Made by a program: the position numbers and the translations under genes | Notes under the pieces: generated by a model | Databases searched by the model: none | The model's input: only the letters and a program-made list of their open reading frames with translations | Told to the model about the DNA's origin: nothing | Shown here: one piece after another, positions 26,736-35,297 of the stretch | How positions within the stretch are numbered: the stretch's first letter is position 1 | Layout: every line of letters starts with the position of its first letter | Origin: Amoebidium appalachense | Lineage: Eukaryota > Ichthyosporea | Reading direction: 5' to 3' | Assembly (NCBI GenBank): GCA_963693365.1 | Contig: CAVNZM010000019.1 | Span: 186,001-250,000, forward strand | Length of the DNA stretch: 64,000 nucleotides

Positions 26736-27382
26736 TCATGTATTGATTTTCTCTGCCAACTCAAAAATATCACTTACGACCTGGTACACACTAAAGTCTT
26801 CTGTGTGTGGGTTGTATCGTAGCCACCTGCACCCCAGTTGTTTGGTGATGTGGTTCTGGCGTTCTTCTTCGTAGATAGGGTCGCGGTCATCGTGGTTGTG
26901 CTCATCACATTCAACCACGAGGTTTAGACGTGGGAAATACAGGTCCACTCGGTAGGGCTCTGACATAGAACTGTGGATGGCTGTCGTAAACAAGCCGTAC
27001 ACTGGCGAATGATGCTGATGGTCTCACTCTCGACCGAAGTCCGCAGCAGCGCCACAGGAAGATCTGTCAATCCAAACACGTACACCCAGTACCGCTTCTT
27101 ATTCATAGGCAACTTACAGCCTTGTAATACGATCCGAACAATTTCCCGAATTGTGTTGAAGGGGGCTACAGGTGTCACGTTGCCACGATTGTTGATTTTG
27201 ATGCCCCCTGTCCCAGTCAAAAAACGATGACTCTTCTGTATGCGCATCCAAGCTGTCTTTGCAGCCAACATGTTGCCAAGAACGAGAGCGATGACGTCCA
27301 GAATGCTTACTTTGTTGGTGGAATGGTCAATTCGCACGGTTGCACCCTTCAGCATTGGAAACTCCCGTGTTAGACTCTCCAT
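26736..27382 (-). CDS. MSV199-type protein with C-terminal nuclease-like domain, frameshifted
   Basis: Start at ATG 27382 (MESLTREFPML), because the longer frame translates through the TATA box at 27439-27448. The N-terminal module VRIDHSTNKVSILDVIALVLGN and the TPVAPFNTIREIVRIVLQG region are MSV199-like. The sense shifts frame near 27000 and continues to 26736 with YRVDLYFPRLNLVVECDEHNH...LGCRWLRYNP. That is the DUF559/Vsr-like PD-(D/E)XK tail often fused to KilA/MSV199 proteins in iridoviruses, entomopoxviruses and mimiviruses. The single break may be a sequence error. Confidence 0.7.
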
Positions 27383-27438
27383 GTTGATTGCCGGATTGAA
27401 AGTTTCAAGTGATGGCGCAGCATTGAATAGGCTAAAGG

Positions 27439-27448
27439 CTTTTATACC
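27439..27448 (-). promoter_or_regulatory. TATA box (AGGTATAAAA)
   Basis: AGGTATAAAA on the minus strand, 57 nt before the ATG at 27382. Confidence 0.7.
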
Positions 27449-27555
27449 TTTGAACTTTGAGTTCACTTCGCCACAGACACGGGATCCAAGTCATGAGGAA
27501 CTTGGCGGTAGCGACATCAGATACCGTCTACAACGAATAAATCTCTTGGCGCCCA

Positions 27556-27565
27556 GGTATATAAG
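27556..27565 (+). promoter_or_regulatory. TATA box (GGTATATAAG)
   Basis: GGTATATAAG on the plus strand, 42 nt before the helicase ATG at 27607. Confidence 0.75.
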
Positions 27566-27606
27566 CCCCTCCCCGCTCCCGTCCTTTCATTCCGCCCCCT
27601 GGTAAC

Positions 27607-29046
27607 ATGGACGACTACCTCGCCTTCGAAGACACCGCCGCCGGCCCGCACTTCGGCATCCCCTTCGTCCCCGACGCCTGCCTGGACCACGAGTGGACCC
27701 CGGAGCTCGCCGTCGCCTACCTGCGCAGCAATGTCGCCCACGTCAAGGGCTGCTCGACGTACATCCTCAAGCAGTGGTGCCAGGACAGGCTGAAGTACGA
27801 GCACCGCATCCTGGGCAAGCGCGACATGCAGGACACGCTCGCCAAGTTCCACTTCCCGCTGCTGGCCGACCGCCCCAACCAGCAGCCCGCCGCCCCCTAC
27901 CGCGGCCGCGAATACCTCAACAGCCCGTACATCCTCATGTACGACCGGCTGGTGTTCGATCCCGCCAGCCCGGACCCGCGCACGGGGGTGTACAAGAAGT
28001 CCTCCGGGCCCTACCGCACGTTCAACCTGTTCACCGGGTTCCGGTTCACGCTGAGCAACATGCCCGTAGCCCGGCGTGACGAGCTGGTGGCGCCCTTCGT
28101 CTCGCACGCGCGCGACGTGCTGTGCGGTGGCGACCCCGGGCTTTTTGACTACCTGATGCTGTGGATGGGCCACCTGTTCCAGCACCCGGCGTCCAAGCCC
28201 GGCAGCGCGCTGCTGCTCGTGTCCAAGCAGGGCGCGGGGAAGAACATCTTCTTCCAGGCGCTCATCGACGCCATGGGGGTCGAGCACTCGGTGTACGTCA
28301 ACCGGCGCGACCGCATCCAGAACCACTTCAATGCGCACCTGCAGAACAAGCTGCTGGTGGTGGTCGACGAGGTGCTGTTCAGCAACTCGCGTGAGGTCAA
28401 CAACATCATGAAGTCGCTCATCACCGAGTCGTCCAACATCCTCGAGAAGAAGGGTCAGGATGCCGTGGCTGTGCGTGCGTGCGAGCGCTACGTGCTGCTG
28501 ACCAACGAGAGCAACCCCGTGCTTGTCGAGCCCAGCGACCGCCGCTACGCGTGCATGGCCGTCAGCAACGCGCGTGTCGGCGACACGGCCTACTTTGCCA
28601 CGTTTCACCAACACCACAGAGACCCCGAGGTGCTGCAGGCCATCCACGACCTGCTCGTGTCCGTGCCCGACGTGCCGCCCGTGCTGCCGCCGCCGCCCGT
28701 GACCGACCTCAAGAAGGAGCTGCGTGGCGCCACGCTTGACGACAACGTGGCGTTCCTTCGTGACATCGCCACGGGCGCAGACGGCTGCGAGGACCTGGCC
28801 GTCGCCGACGGCGCTTACGTGACCACTTTCGGGCTGGCCGAGCGCATGCGCACGTGGGCCGCACGCAACGGCAAGGACCCCGCGGCCGTCAGTGTCAAGA
28901 AGCTGGGCGGCGTGCTCGGCAAGGTGTTTGGGCAGCGCGTCAAGAAGCAGCGGAGCGCGGTGGCGGTGGGGGGCGTGGAGGGCACGGATCCGGAGGAGTA
29001 CGTGCACGTGTACGTGTTCGAACACGCGAAGGTGGCGGGGGCGTGA
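27607..29046 (+). CDS. D5-like SF3 helicase (DUF5906 type), copy 1
   Basis: 479 residues. SF3 helicase motifs are clear: Walker A SKQGAGKN (~206-213), Walker B LLVVVDE (~249-255), motif C YVLLTNE (~295-301) and the following arginine-rich DRRYACM. Residues ~380-479 are the winged-helix-like D5 C-terminal domain (FLRDIATG ... SVKKLGGVLGKVFG). The N-terminal 150 residues include FDPASPDPRTG, conserved in the paralogues. No archaeo-eukaryotic primase domain is present, so it is shorter than poxvirus D5. It probably unwinds DNA at replication forks. Codon use is markedly GC-rich. Confidence 0.88.
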   Translation: MDDYLAFEDTAAGPHFGIPFVPDACLDHEWTPELAVAYLRSNVAHVKGCSTYILKQWCQDRLKYEHRILGKRDMQDTLAKFHFPLLADRPNQQPAAPYRGREYLNSPYILMYDRLVFDPASPDPRTGVYKKSSGPYRTFNLFTGFRFTLSNMPVARRDELVAPFVSHARDVLCGGDPGLFDYLMLWMGHLFQHPASKPGSALLLVSKQGAGKNIFFQALIDAMGVEHSVYVNRRDRIQNHFNAHLQNKLLVVVDEVLFSNSREVNNIMKSLITESSNILEKKGQDAVAVRACERYVLLTNESNPVLVEPSDRRYACMAVSNARVGDTAYFATFHQHHRDPEVLQAIHDLLVSVPDVPPVLPPPPVTDLKKELRGATLDDNVAFLRDIATGADGCEDLAVADGAYVTTFGLAERMRTWAARNGKDPAAVSVKKLGGVLGKVFGQRVKKQRSAVAVGGVEGTDPEEYVHVYVFEHAKVAGA

Positions 29047-29173
29047 GGGGGGGGGGGGGAGCTACAATGGTTTGGGTTTTATTCAAAAAGCAACACAGAT
29101 ATAATCAGCCAGCACAGCGGCCAATAAACAAACAAGCCTTCAGACAAGATCATGGGTGCCAGCCACGCCCATT

Positions 29174-30022
29174 TCAAAGCGCATGCCCGATGTCGCCCAC
29201 CTGGTTCCACGGTGTTCTCTGGTTGTGCATGAATTCGGGGATGTCCCAGTACTCCATGCCGCTGTTGTTGCCGTAGATGGCATGGATGATGTTCTGCCGC
29301 AGTGGGAGACCACCCGCTTCCAGGGCATGCTCAACCTGCGCGAGCCAGGGGTCCAGCCACGTGGTTGTCCATTGCTGCACAGCAGCCTGCAGCTCCTGGA
29401 AGGACGTGCCTCCCGGTGCGGCGGCCTCGGGGGCCTCGTGGTCTATCCCGGCCTGGTACGCCGTCTCGGGCGGGGGCTGCGGCTGCGGAAGCACCACCAG
29501 CTTCTCGAAGAGCAGTGCGGGCATGATCCAATACGGCCACCTCCTGACGCCCAACTGGGCCTCCAGAAATTCCTCCTCCTCCTCCTCCTGCTCGCTTGTA
29601 GAGCCGTCCAAGGTGACAGCTTCCCAAAACACCCACCCACTGCTGGTCAGTTTCATGCCGTATGACGTGTCGTCCATTTGCAGTTGCAGGACGTAGTAGT
29701 AGGGGCTGAGGCTGGTATTGGCAGCGGGATGTCCGGGGCGATACCGACCACTGCCGTAGTCGAAGTTGCATCTAAGACGCCAGACCTCGCTTATGGCGCC
29801 GCTGAATACGTTAATGGAGTTTTCTATTCCCGTGCCATCCGGACCCGTGGTGGTTACCGGTGTTATCACGGGATGGGCAATCCTGTATGCAGACCCCTGC
29901 TGTCTCCATGTCACATCCCCGTCTTCAACACCATATGCTGGATCCATTTCATTTAGAAGCCCCACCAAGTCTTCCTCCGTGGTGATCTGGATTGGGTCCC
30001 AGCGTGTGGTCATTACAGCCAC
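29174..30022 (-). CDS. Protein with conserved C-terminal module, paralogue of the 38.8 kb gene
   Basis: 282 residues. The N-terminal half is beta-rich; an acidic run (EQEEEEEE) follows near residue 150. The last ~130 residues (LLFEKLV ... ETAYQAGIDHEAP ... APGG ... HALEAGGLPLR ... YGNN ... TPWNQVGDIGHAL) align with the whole of the protein at 38842-39254. No known domain was recognised. AATAAA-type words flank the gene. Function is unknown; conservation of the C-terminal module between dispersed copies suggests it is the functional part. Confidence 0.6.
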   Translation of the reverse strand: MAVMTTRWDPIQITTEEDLVGLLNEMDPAYGVEDGDVTWRQQGSAYRIAHPVITPVTTTGPDGTGIENSINVFSGAISEVWRLRCNFDYGSGRYRPGHPAANTSLSPYYYVLQLQMDDTSYGMKLTSSGWVFWEAVTLDGSTSEQEEEEEEFLEAQLGVRRWPYWIMPALLFEKLVVLPQPQPPPETAYQAGIDHEAPEAAAPGGTSFQELQAAVQQWTTTWLDPWLAQVEHALEAGGLPLRQNIIHAIYGNNSGMEYWDIPEFMHNQRTPWNQVGDIGHAL

Positions 30023-30305
30023 ATATCAAAATGTATGAACATTGCCCGAAAGAACCACCGACGTGTTGCTTTATTCAAAAAAGCAGCATGATACACAGAT
30101 ACATAATTATGTCGCAGACCTCCTCTTGGGAAACCGTCACACCCAAGCCAGCACGCCAACCCCCCCCCCAACCCCAGCAGACTTTCTCCCGGAAGCACAT
30201 CAAACCAACTTCCATTAGCCCTCCCATGCTAACACCATCCCATCAAACCAACCCCCATCTAGCTCATGCTAACACCACCCCATCAACCCCCCCCCCCCTC
30301 AGCCC

Positions 30306-31169
30306 TCACTCAAGCTCCGCAACAACCTTCATCACCCAATCATACCCCTCCCGCAGGCGCTGCTCAATCATCTCCATGTCCTGAACAAAATAGTGGTTGC
30401 CCTCATCCCACCAAACGGGAACCTCCACCGCCCACTCATCGATCGATGCCGCAAGAGCAGAGTCTCTCTCCTCCGCCCCCCACACATCGTCCGAGTCGAT
30501 ACGTTTCCCGGGAGGGTACTTCGGATCCCTCTGCACTCGATCAAACAGAAATATCTCGCACTGCCGGAGCACGTTGCCACTTGCAAGCTCCCCGGGTGTG
30601 AGCGCAAAGGGGACGAGGTTTGGACGGGGAGAACCGGGGGGGCGGGGAACGTAGGCGAACTGGCCGGGCCCCTCCCCGCCCTGGCGGCGGTGGACACGTT
30701 CGGCAATCCGATGGCGCAGCGCTTGCTTGTTGCGCTCCACAGCATCCTCCGCCGACCAAAAACCCACATACCCGTCCTTAACCGCCCGAGCCGCCTCTGC
30801 CATGTCGTGGAGCGCCTGCGCCACCGCCCGTGCCTTAGCCGCGCCCACGACGTTGCGCCCAGGCTGCTGCAGGTACTGGCGCAGACCCGGCACGACGGAC
30901 TGTGCAGCCACTGCGCACCCCCCGAACTCCGTGACCAACGGACGCACCTTGTCGCGCGCGGGCCCGACGGCGTTCTCTGCGGCGACGAGGGCAAGGATGG
31001 CGTCCTGGCAGTGGTTTAATTCCCTGCACACCTTCACATGCGCGGGGATCTGGTCGCTGTGCATGTCAGCGACACAAGCGCGGCACTTGACCATGTATTT
31101 GTCCTTGGTGTTCTTAGTGAAAAGGTGATCGGTCAGCCATTTGTAGCTGCGCTTGCCTACTTGTTCCAT
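30306..31169 (-). CDS. BED-like zinc-finger protein
   Basis: 287 residues from ATG 31169, which opens MEQVGKRSYKWLTDHLF and so matches a domain start. Residues ~10-50 show an aromatic-rich start, then CRAC...H...C (CRACVADMHSDQIPAHVKVC), the metal-ligand layout of BED-type zinc fingers found in transposases and host regulators. The remainder is helical with an Arg-rich segment and no DDE residues in evidence. DNA binding is inferred. No TATA box is seen nearby. Confidence 0.5.
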   Translation of the reverse strand: MEQVGKRSYKWLTDHLFTKNTKDKYMVKCRACVADMHSDQIPAHVKVCRELNHCQDAILALVAAENAVGPARDKVRPLVTEFGGCAVAAQSVVPGLRQYLQQPGRNVVGAAKARAVAQALHDMAEAARAVKDGYVGFWSAEDAVERNKQALRHRIAERVHRRQGGEGPGQFAYVPRPPGSPRPNLVPFALTPGELASGNVLRQCEIFLFDRVQRDPKYPPGKRIDSDDVWGAEERDSALAASIDEWAVEVPVWWDEGNHYFVQDMEMIEQRLREGYDWVMKVVAELE

Positions 31170-31552
31170 GGTGTGTGTGTGTAGAAATGGGGGTGCAAAG
31201 CGAAAAATCAGTAAAAGGCGACCTAACAAGCGACTTCAAAGCCTTTGATGTTGACACTACAGAAGGTGTGTGAAAGTGACACCCTATCAGCTGTGCCGTG
31301 CCCTTAGAAGCCAATTCCCAACTGATGCTGACGAAATGATATCCGATGGGCTGGAACAGTCACGCGTTTGATTGGGAGAATGCTTTCAGATCCAGATCAC
31401 CAGACTGCACGATTGGCTGCTGGGGATTGGATCACACCCAATTCAAGATCCAATCAGATCCTGCGAAGAGCAGGCAATGCCAGTGCTTCAAGATTTTTAC
31501 TAATGACAGCTGATGGCTTTTTCTCTCTTCCCTTCCACTCATGTCACCCGCT

Positions 31553-31680
31553 TATACCTCAATGACCTCCGTATCCTCAGGAGATCGATACGACTTGCTG
31601 GTGTCTACACTTCGCTCTTTCCGCCCTCCAGTCTCATAAGTCGGTCTCTTTCAGACAGATCACAGCTCAGAGCCTATCCA
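31553..31680 (-). pseudogene. Relic of a PD-(D/E)XK nuclease gene N-terminus
   Basis: Read on the minus strand this stretch matches the N-terminal part of the intact gene at 35298-35993: DRLMRLEGGKSEV is identical, followed by a stop, TPA-RIDLL and a shifted DTEVIEV. With a stop and a frameshift within 40 codons it cannot be functional. It lies just before repeat copies at 31.7 kb. Confidence 0.65.
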
Positions 31681-31708
31681 AGATCTTCAACGCTTTCATC
31701 AATCATCG

Positions 31709-31835
31709 AACAGCGGCCGGGGGGCCTGGGGGCATGCGTGGCTCGCCCGCCCCGTGCCGACCTGTGAGACCACTGTGCCTCCCCGGCCGTGCATGCCTCG
31801 CGTGCCCCTCATGCCCCCGCCCCGCTCCTAGGAAA
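31709..31835. repeat. Intergenic GC-rich repeat, copy 1
   Basis: Contains GGGGCATGCGTGGCTCGCC, GTGAGACCACTGTGCCTCC and CCTCGCGTGCCCCTCATGCC, which recur in the copy at 36700-36840. Parts are shared with copies at 33.9, 34.9 and 36.05 kb. Confidence 0.6.
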
Positions 31836-31844
31836 AAGCAATCG

Positions 31845-32065
31845 GCGAACAGGGTCCACCCCCGGCACCTGTTCTCCAAGGATCCGGGAGACATGGTTGG
31901 GGATGCCATGGTGTTCTCTTGGGTTCCGGGAGACATGGGGGGGACCGGCGATGCTGTTCTCTAGCAAATTACGGGCCAAACGTTCATGGGCACTGCCGTG
32001 TTCTCTCTGGTTTGTGGAGAAATCGGTGGACTGGGTAGGGGGCGGGGGCAGGAGAACAGGGTGGT
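31845..32065. repeat. Iterated GTTCTCT/GGGAGACAT element, copy 2
   Basis: Plus strand shows four GTTCTC(T) words, with CGGGAGACATGG following the first two about a dozen bases later. The block matches 10131-10330 in opposite orientation. It sits immediately upstream of the Fic gene. Confidence 0.6.
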
Positions 32066-32160
32066 GAACGCGCAGGTGGATATGGGCCGGGTTGTTGCCG
32101 TGTGACGTAAAGGTCGATTTTGATAGTTTGTGGTACTTTATCTGTCGGTTCAACACCGTG

Positions 32161-32958
32161 ATGTCTCAACTCAGCGAAGGGGCTGTTGTGCGCTGCCTCC
32201 ACCTGGTGCGCACGTTTTTGGATAACGATAAGAGCAGCGCTTTGTTCATGCAGGGATACACAACGCACCACCTAGTGTTATACATCAAGCACCTGATGGA
32301 ATTGGAAATAAACGAAAAGGTCCCAGTCGAACATATTGAGAGGCTGATCTCCTGCCCCGATGAAACGTCCGAACACACGCGCTCATCGAAGAAACTGAAA
32401 AACGTCGTTATAGCAGTTCGCGAGCTGTTCCCCACACCGTGGGTTTGGAAGGGGATTGATCCAGGCACGTTTACGGTGGAGCTCGCTAGGGAGGTCCATC
32501 GCAAGGTCATGGACGGGCTGCTCGATAGCGCTGGACGGTATCGGGTGCGCTTTGCGCTTCCCGCAGGCTGCAGTCATCAGTACCTTGCACCGTTCAAGAT
32601 CGAAGAGGCTCTCAAGCGTCTGTTCGAAAGGACACGCACCGAACTCCAAGGCTGCAATGACGTTCTCGGTGCCATACAGGTCACCGCCCGTTTCCTCGGG
32701 GAGTTCCTCTACATCCACCCGTTCAGCAACGGCAACGGGCGCGTCGCCCGTCTGTTGGTCAGCGTGCTGCTCTCGCCCTATATTGCCGTTCCCCTCTCGT
32801 TGTACACAGACCGCAGCTCCCGCGAGCGCTACCACTCGCTGCTGCTGGCCGCGCAGAGCCAGCCGCCGCCCCACGACTACTCCGAGCTGGCGGCCTTCGT
32901 GCTGGACTGCGCAAGGGCAAACCTGGTCTCGGTGTGCAACGCCCTGGATTTGGAATGA
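32161..32958 (+). CDS. Fic-domain protein
   Basis: 265 residues from ATG 32161. The Fic signature is at residues 186-197, HPFSNGNGRVAR, preceded by the expected helices and followed by a helix rich in Leu. Fic enzymes transfer AMP or other phosphate-containing groups to hydroxyl groups of target proteins. In the consensus HPFx(D/E)GNGRxxR the fifth residue is acidic and holds magnesium; here it is Asn. Activity may therefore be altered, reduced or of another chemistry. An SxxxEG string at residues 2-7 resembles the Fic inhibitory motif but could be chance. The stop overlaps the next gene as ATGA. Confidence 0.85.
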   Translation: MSQLSEGAVVRCLHLVRTFLDNDKSSALFMQGYTTHHLVLYIKHLMELEINEKVPVEHIERLISCPDETSEHTRSSKKLKNVVIAVRELFPTPWVWKGIDPGTFTVELAREVHRKVMDGLLDSAGRYRVRFALPAGCSHQYLAPFKIEEALKRLFERTRTELQGCNDVLGAIQVTARFLGEFLYIHPFSNGNGRVARLLVSVLLSPYIAVPLSLYTDRSSRERYHSLLLAAQSQPPPHDYSELAAFVLDCARANLVSVCNALDLE

Positions 32959-33866
32959 AGCCGTCAACTCTTATCGCGCCCTACATCAACATGGACACAC
33001 CCTCCCAAGCCAGGACACGTGTGCGGATCCTGCTGCCCGGGGGCGGCGTCAAGGGCTGCTTCCAAGTCGGGTTCATGCAGGGGATGCTCGCGTCGGGGCT
33101 GTACCAGGTCGACAGGGTGTACGGCACGTCCGTCGGCGCGCTGGTGGCGCCGTTCGTGGTTGCCGACCGCCTGGACGACCTGGCGCGCGAGCTGGGGAAG
33201 CTGAAGTGCGTGGAGGACATTGTGGAACCGTGGGGCGGCGCAATGGCGCTGCTTCCGAAAAGCTGGAGGACGGTTGTGGGGTCAATGCTGTACGGGGCGG
33301 CGTACAGCCGCTTCACCCTGCAGGAGCGTGCGGCGGCGCTTCTGGAGGGCATCGACGCGGACATCTACACGCGCTGCCACTGCGTCGCCTGGGACTTCCT
33401 CAACAAGAAGGAGCGGTGGTTCACAGGGCCCGAGTACCAGGTCGGCATGCGCGCGTCTTCGGCCCTTCCACTCGCGGTCCCCCCCGTCGAGTACGACGGC
33501 ACCGTGTTTCTGGACGGCGGGGTCTCTGAGCTGGTGCCCCTCACCAAGGCACTCGAGGATGCCGCAGATGGGTTCGACGGCATCTACGTCACGGTGCTGT
33601 GCGACTCGCTGGCGCACTGCCCCGCAGAATCCGTGCCAAAAACGGGCATGGAGCTCTGCTATGCTCTGCAGCGTGACTCGGGCACCGAGCTAGCGGCCAC
33701 CGAGTTCGCCAACCTCCGCACCCGCCTCGGAGACCGCCTCGTGGTGGTCGCTCCGGAGCGGAGGCTGTTTGCGTCGCCCATGGACGTCGACCCCGGGAAG
33801 GTCGCGCAGGCGCTTGCGGATGGCCGCACGGCGTTTGCTGCCTGGGCCGCCGCGGCACGCCAATAA
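32955..33866 (+). CDS. Patatin-like phospholipase
   Basis: 303 residues from ATG 32955; ATG 32991 is an alternative. The patatin features are complete: oxyanion loop GGGVKG (29-34), nucleophile elbow GTSVG with Ser59, and catalytic Asp in LDGGV (Asp187). Patatins hydrolyse phospholipid acyl chains with a Ser-Asp dyad. In viruses they may remodel host membranes for entry, egress or lipid supply; this is inferred. The ATGA overlap with the Fic stop suggests coupled expression or an internal promoter. AATAAA overlaps the stop region at ~33863. Confidence 0.9.
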   Translation: MKPSTLIAPYINMDTPSQARTRVRILLPGGGVKGCFQVGFMQGMLASGLYQVDRVYGTSVGALVAPFVVADRLDDLARELGKLKCVEDIVEPWGGAMALLPKSWRTVVGSMLYGAAYSRFTLQERAAALLEGIDADIYTRCHCVAWDFLNKKERWFTGPEYQVGMRASSALPLAVPPVEYDGTVFLDGGVSELVPLTKALEDAADGFDGIYVTVLCDSLAHCPAESVPKTGMELCYALQRDSGTELAATEFANLRTRLGDRLVVVAPERRLFASPMDVDPGKVAQALADGRTAFAAWAAAARQ

Positions 33867-33892
33867 ACCCCCCGGGTCCAGTCCATATCTGC

Positions 33893-34060
33893 CCCACCCA
33901 TCCGGGCCTGGGTGGCTGGGGGTGGCCGGGGGTGGCCGGGGGTGGCTGGGGGGGCTCCTGTGTCCCCCCAGCGCACGTGCCTCGCCCGCCTCCTGGTCCT
34001 TCCGTGCCCCACTTGCCACTCCCAGCCCCCCAAGCCCCGGGCGCAGTGTCTCTTTTGAGA
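33893..34060. repeat. Intergenic GC-rich repeat, copy 2
   Basis: Begins with tandem GGTGGCTGGGGGTGGCCGGG-type words and continues with CACGTGCCTCGCCCGCCTCC. It lies between the convergent ends of the patatin and nuclease genes, where it could form a strong hairpin with GCCACCCCC words of other copies. Confidence 0.5.
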
Positions 34061-34165
34061 CATATTGCAAGACCTGCTTGCTCACTGGTGCCAGGTTTAT
34101 TGGGTGATGGTCCAAAGCACCTTTGCCCCGATTCTGGGGGGGGCGGTGGGGGCCTGGGGGCGCTC

Positions 34166-34855
34166 CTAATCCTGAAAGATCCTTGAAGCCCACAGGTAGT
34201 AGCAGTCTGACTTGCCACTGGCACCTGTTGGTGGGTGCAGTGGCCATTTGCAAACTCTAGGTTCGAGCGTGCATTTTGTGTGTCCAAGAATTTTTGTAAT
34301 GGCCATCCCAAATGCCCGAGTGCTTGGCATAGGAGTTTGGGCAGCGTTGACGTTGTGCCATTCCTGAAAAAGCTGATACAAACCGGTTGATGTCACGGCA
34401 CAACCGTCGTGGATGAATGTGAATTTTTCACATCCGTTTCTGTGTGACAACAGATCCCTTAGGAATTGCATCTCATTGTTAGCTGATGCGCACTCTGCCA
34501 CTGGCTCTTCGGCCTCCACATCCAGCGCTGGAAGTGGGCTCCAAATGAGCTGCAGGGTGTCTGGTTCGATCGTGGCTCTGATGCCCAGGCGCGTCATCGT
34601 TTCGATCGCCACTTTCAAGCAATCTAGGGACGCAATATCGAACAGATGTACCCGAGGTCGATGGTTCGGACAGTAGGCTTGATAGCACAGGACCTGCCCA
34701 ACGGCGGATTTCCATTTAGAAGCGCGCTTGACTTCGATGACTTCCGTGGCCGTCAGCAGGTCGATCCGTCCTGCGGGCGTGCGTACCTCAATGGTTCCAC
34801 CTTCGAGCTTGGCCAGCCTATCCCTGACATATGACTCGTCGTAGGTAGCCATCAC
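34166..34855 (-). CDS. PD-(D/E)XK nuclease fused to D5-type C-terminal domain, copy A
   Basis: 229 residues. The nuclease core reads GRIDLLTATEVIEVKRASKWKSAVGQVLCY, giving Asp32, Glu41, Lys43 and Gln54. After residue ~125 it changes to FLRDLLSHRNGCE ... STGLYQLFQEWHNVN ... STRAFGMAITKILG. This has the same order of motifs as the C-terminal domain of the D5 helicases at 27.6 and 36.9 kb. The protein may thus combine DNA cleavage with the D5 DNA- or partner-binding domain. Copy B is at 35298-35993. Confidence 0.7.
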   Translation of the reverse strand: MMATYDESYVRDRLAKLEGGTIEVRTPAGRIDLLTATEVIEVKRASKWKSAVGQVLCYQAYCPNHRPRVHLFDIASLDCLKVAIETMTRLGIRATIEPDTLQLIWSPLPALDVEAEEPVAECASANNEMQFLRDLLSHRNGCEKFTFIHDGCAVTSTGLYQLFQEWHNVNAAQTPMPSTRAFGMAITKILGHTKCTLEPRVCKWPLHPPTGASGKSDCYYLWASRIFQD

Positions 34856-34904
34856 TTACAACACAAGAAAATAAAAATCACCCGCAGTCGATTGTTGGTT
34901 GCCA

Positions 34905-35000
34905 GTGGGTGGCTGGGGGTGGCTGGGAGGGGCCTGTGTGCACCGGTGCCCCGTCAGCCACGCGTGCCTCCTGTGCCTCGCGTGCCCCCCAGGCCCCGCG
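34905..35000. repeat. Intergenic GC-rich repeat, copy 3
   Basis: GGGTGGCTGGGGGTGGCTGG followed by GCCACGCGTGCCTCCTGTGCC and CCTCGCGTGCCCCCCAGGCC; located between the nuclease copy A start and the zinc-finger gene end. Confidence 0.5.
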
Positions 35001-35294
35001 CTAGTTTCGGGTCCGATTCGGGCTCCCCGGTTCTTTGGTGTGCTGCTGCATGTGCCGCTTGAGGCTCAAGGCATACCGAAACTGCCGCCCGCACCCCGCA
35101 TGCGCGCACACGTGCCGCAGAATCCCCGCATGCCTGTCGCTGTGCGCCGCAAAGTTGCTGTTGCGGGTGGTGGAGTAGCCGCAACCGTCGACTGTGCACC
35201 GATACACCTTGTACGGGCGGACCATGATGCCTTGGGGGGTCTTGCACGTACACAGATACATGGTGTTATTGAGGGGGGAGAAAATAATTTCCAA
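35001..35294 (-). CDS. C2H2 zinc-finger protein
   Basis: 97 residues from ATG 35294, 3 nt after the stop of the nuclease copy B; ATG 35261 is a possible later start. Two C2H2 fingers are visible: CTVDGCGYSTTRNSNFAAHSDRH and CAHAGCGRQFRYALSLKRHMQQH (ligand spacing C-x4-C-x12-H-x3/4-H). Such fingers bind DNA or RNA and point to a regulatory role. Close spacing suggests expression with the nuclease gene. Confidence 0.75.
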   Translation of the reverse strand: MEIIFSPLNNTMYLCTCKTPQGIMVRPYKVYRCTVDGCGYSTTRNSNFAAHSDRHAGILRHVCAHAGCGRQFRYALSLKRHMQQHTKEPGSPNRTRN

Positions 35295-35297
35295 CGG

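Noticed and set aside
31500-31560. Short frame after GGTATAAGCG at ~31549
   Set aside because: The TATA-like word is part of the decayed nuclease sequence (codons for the EVIEV region), not a conserved promoter.
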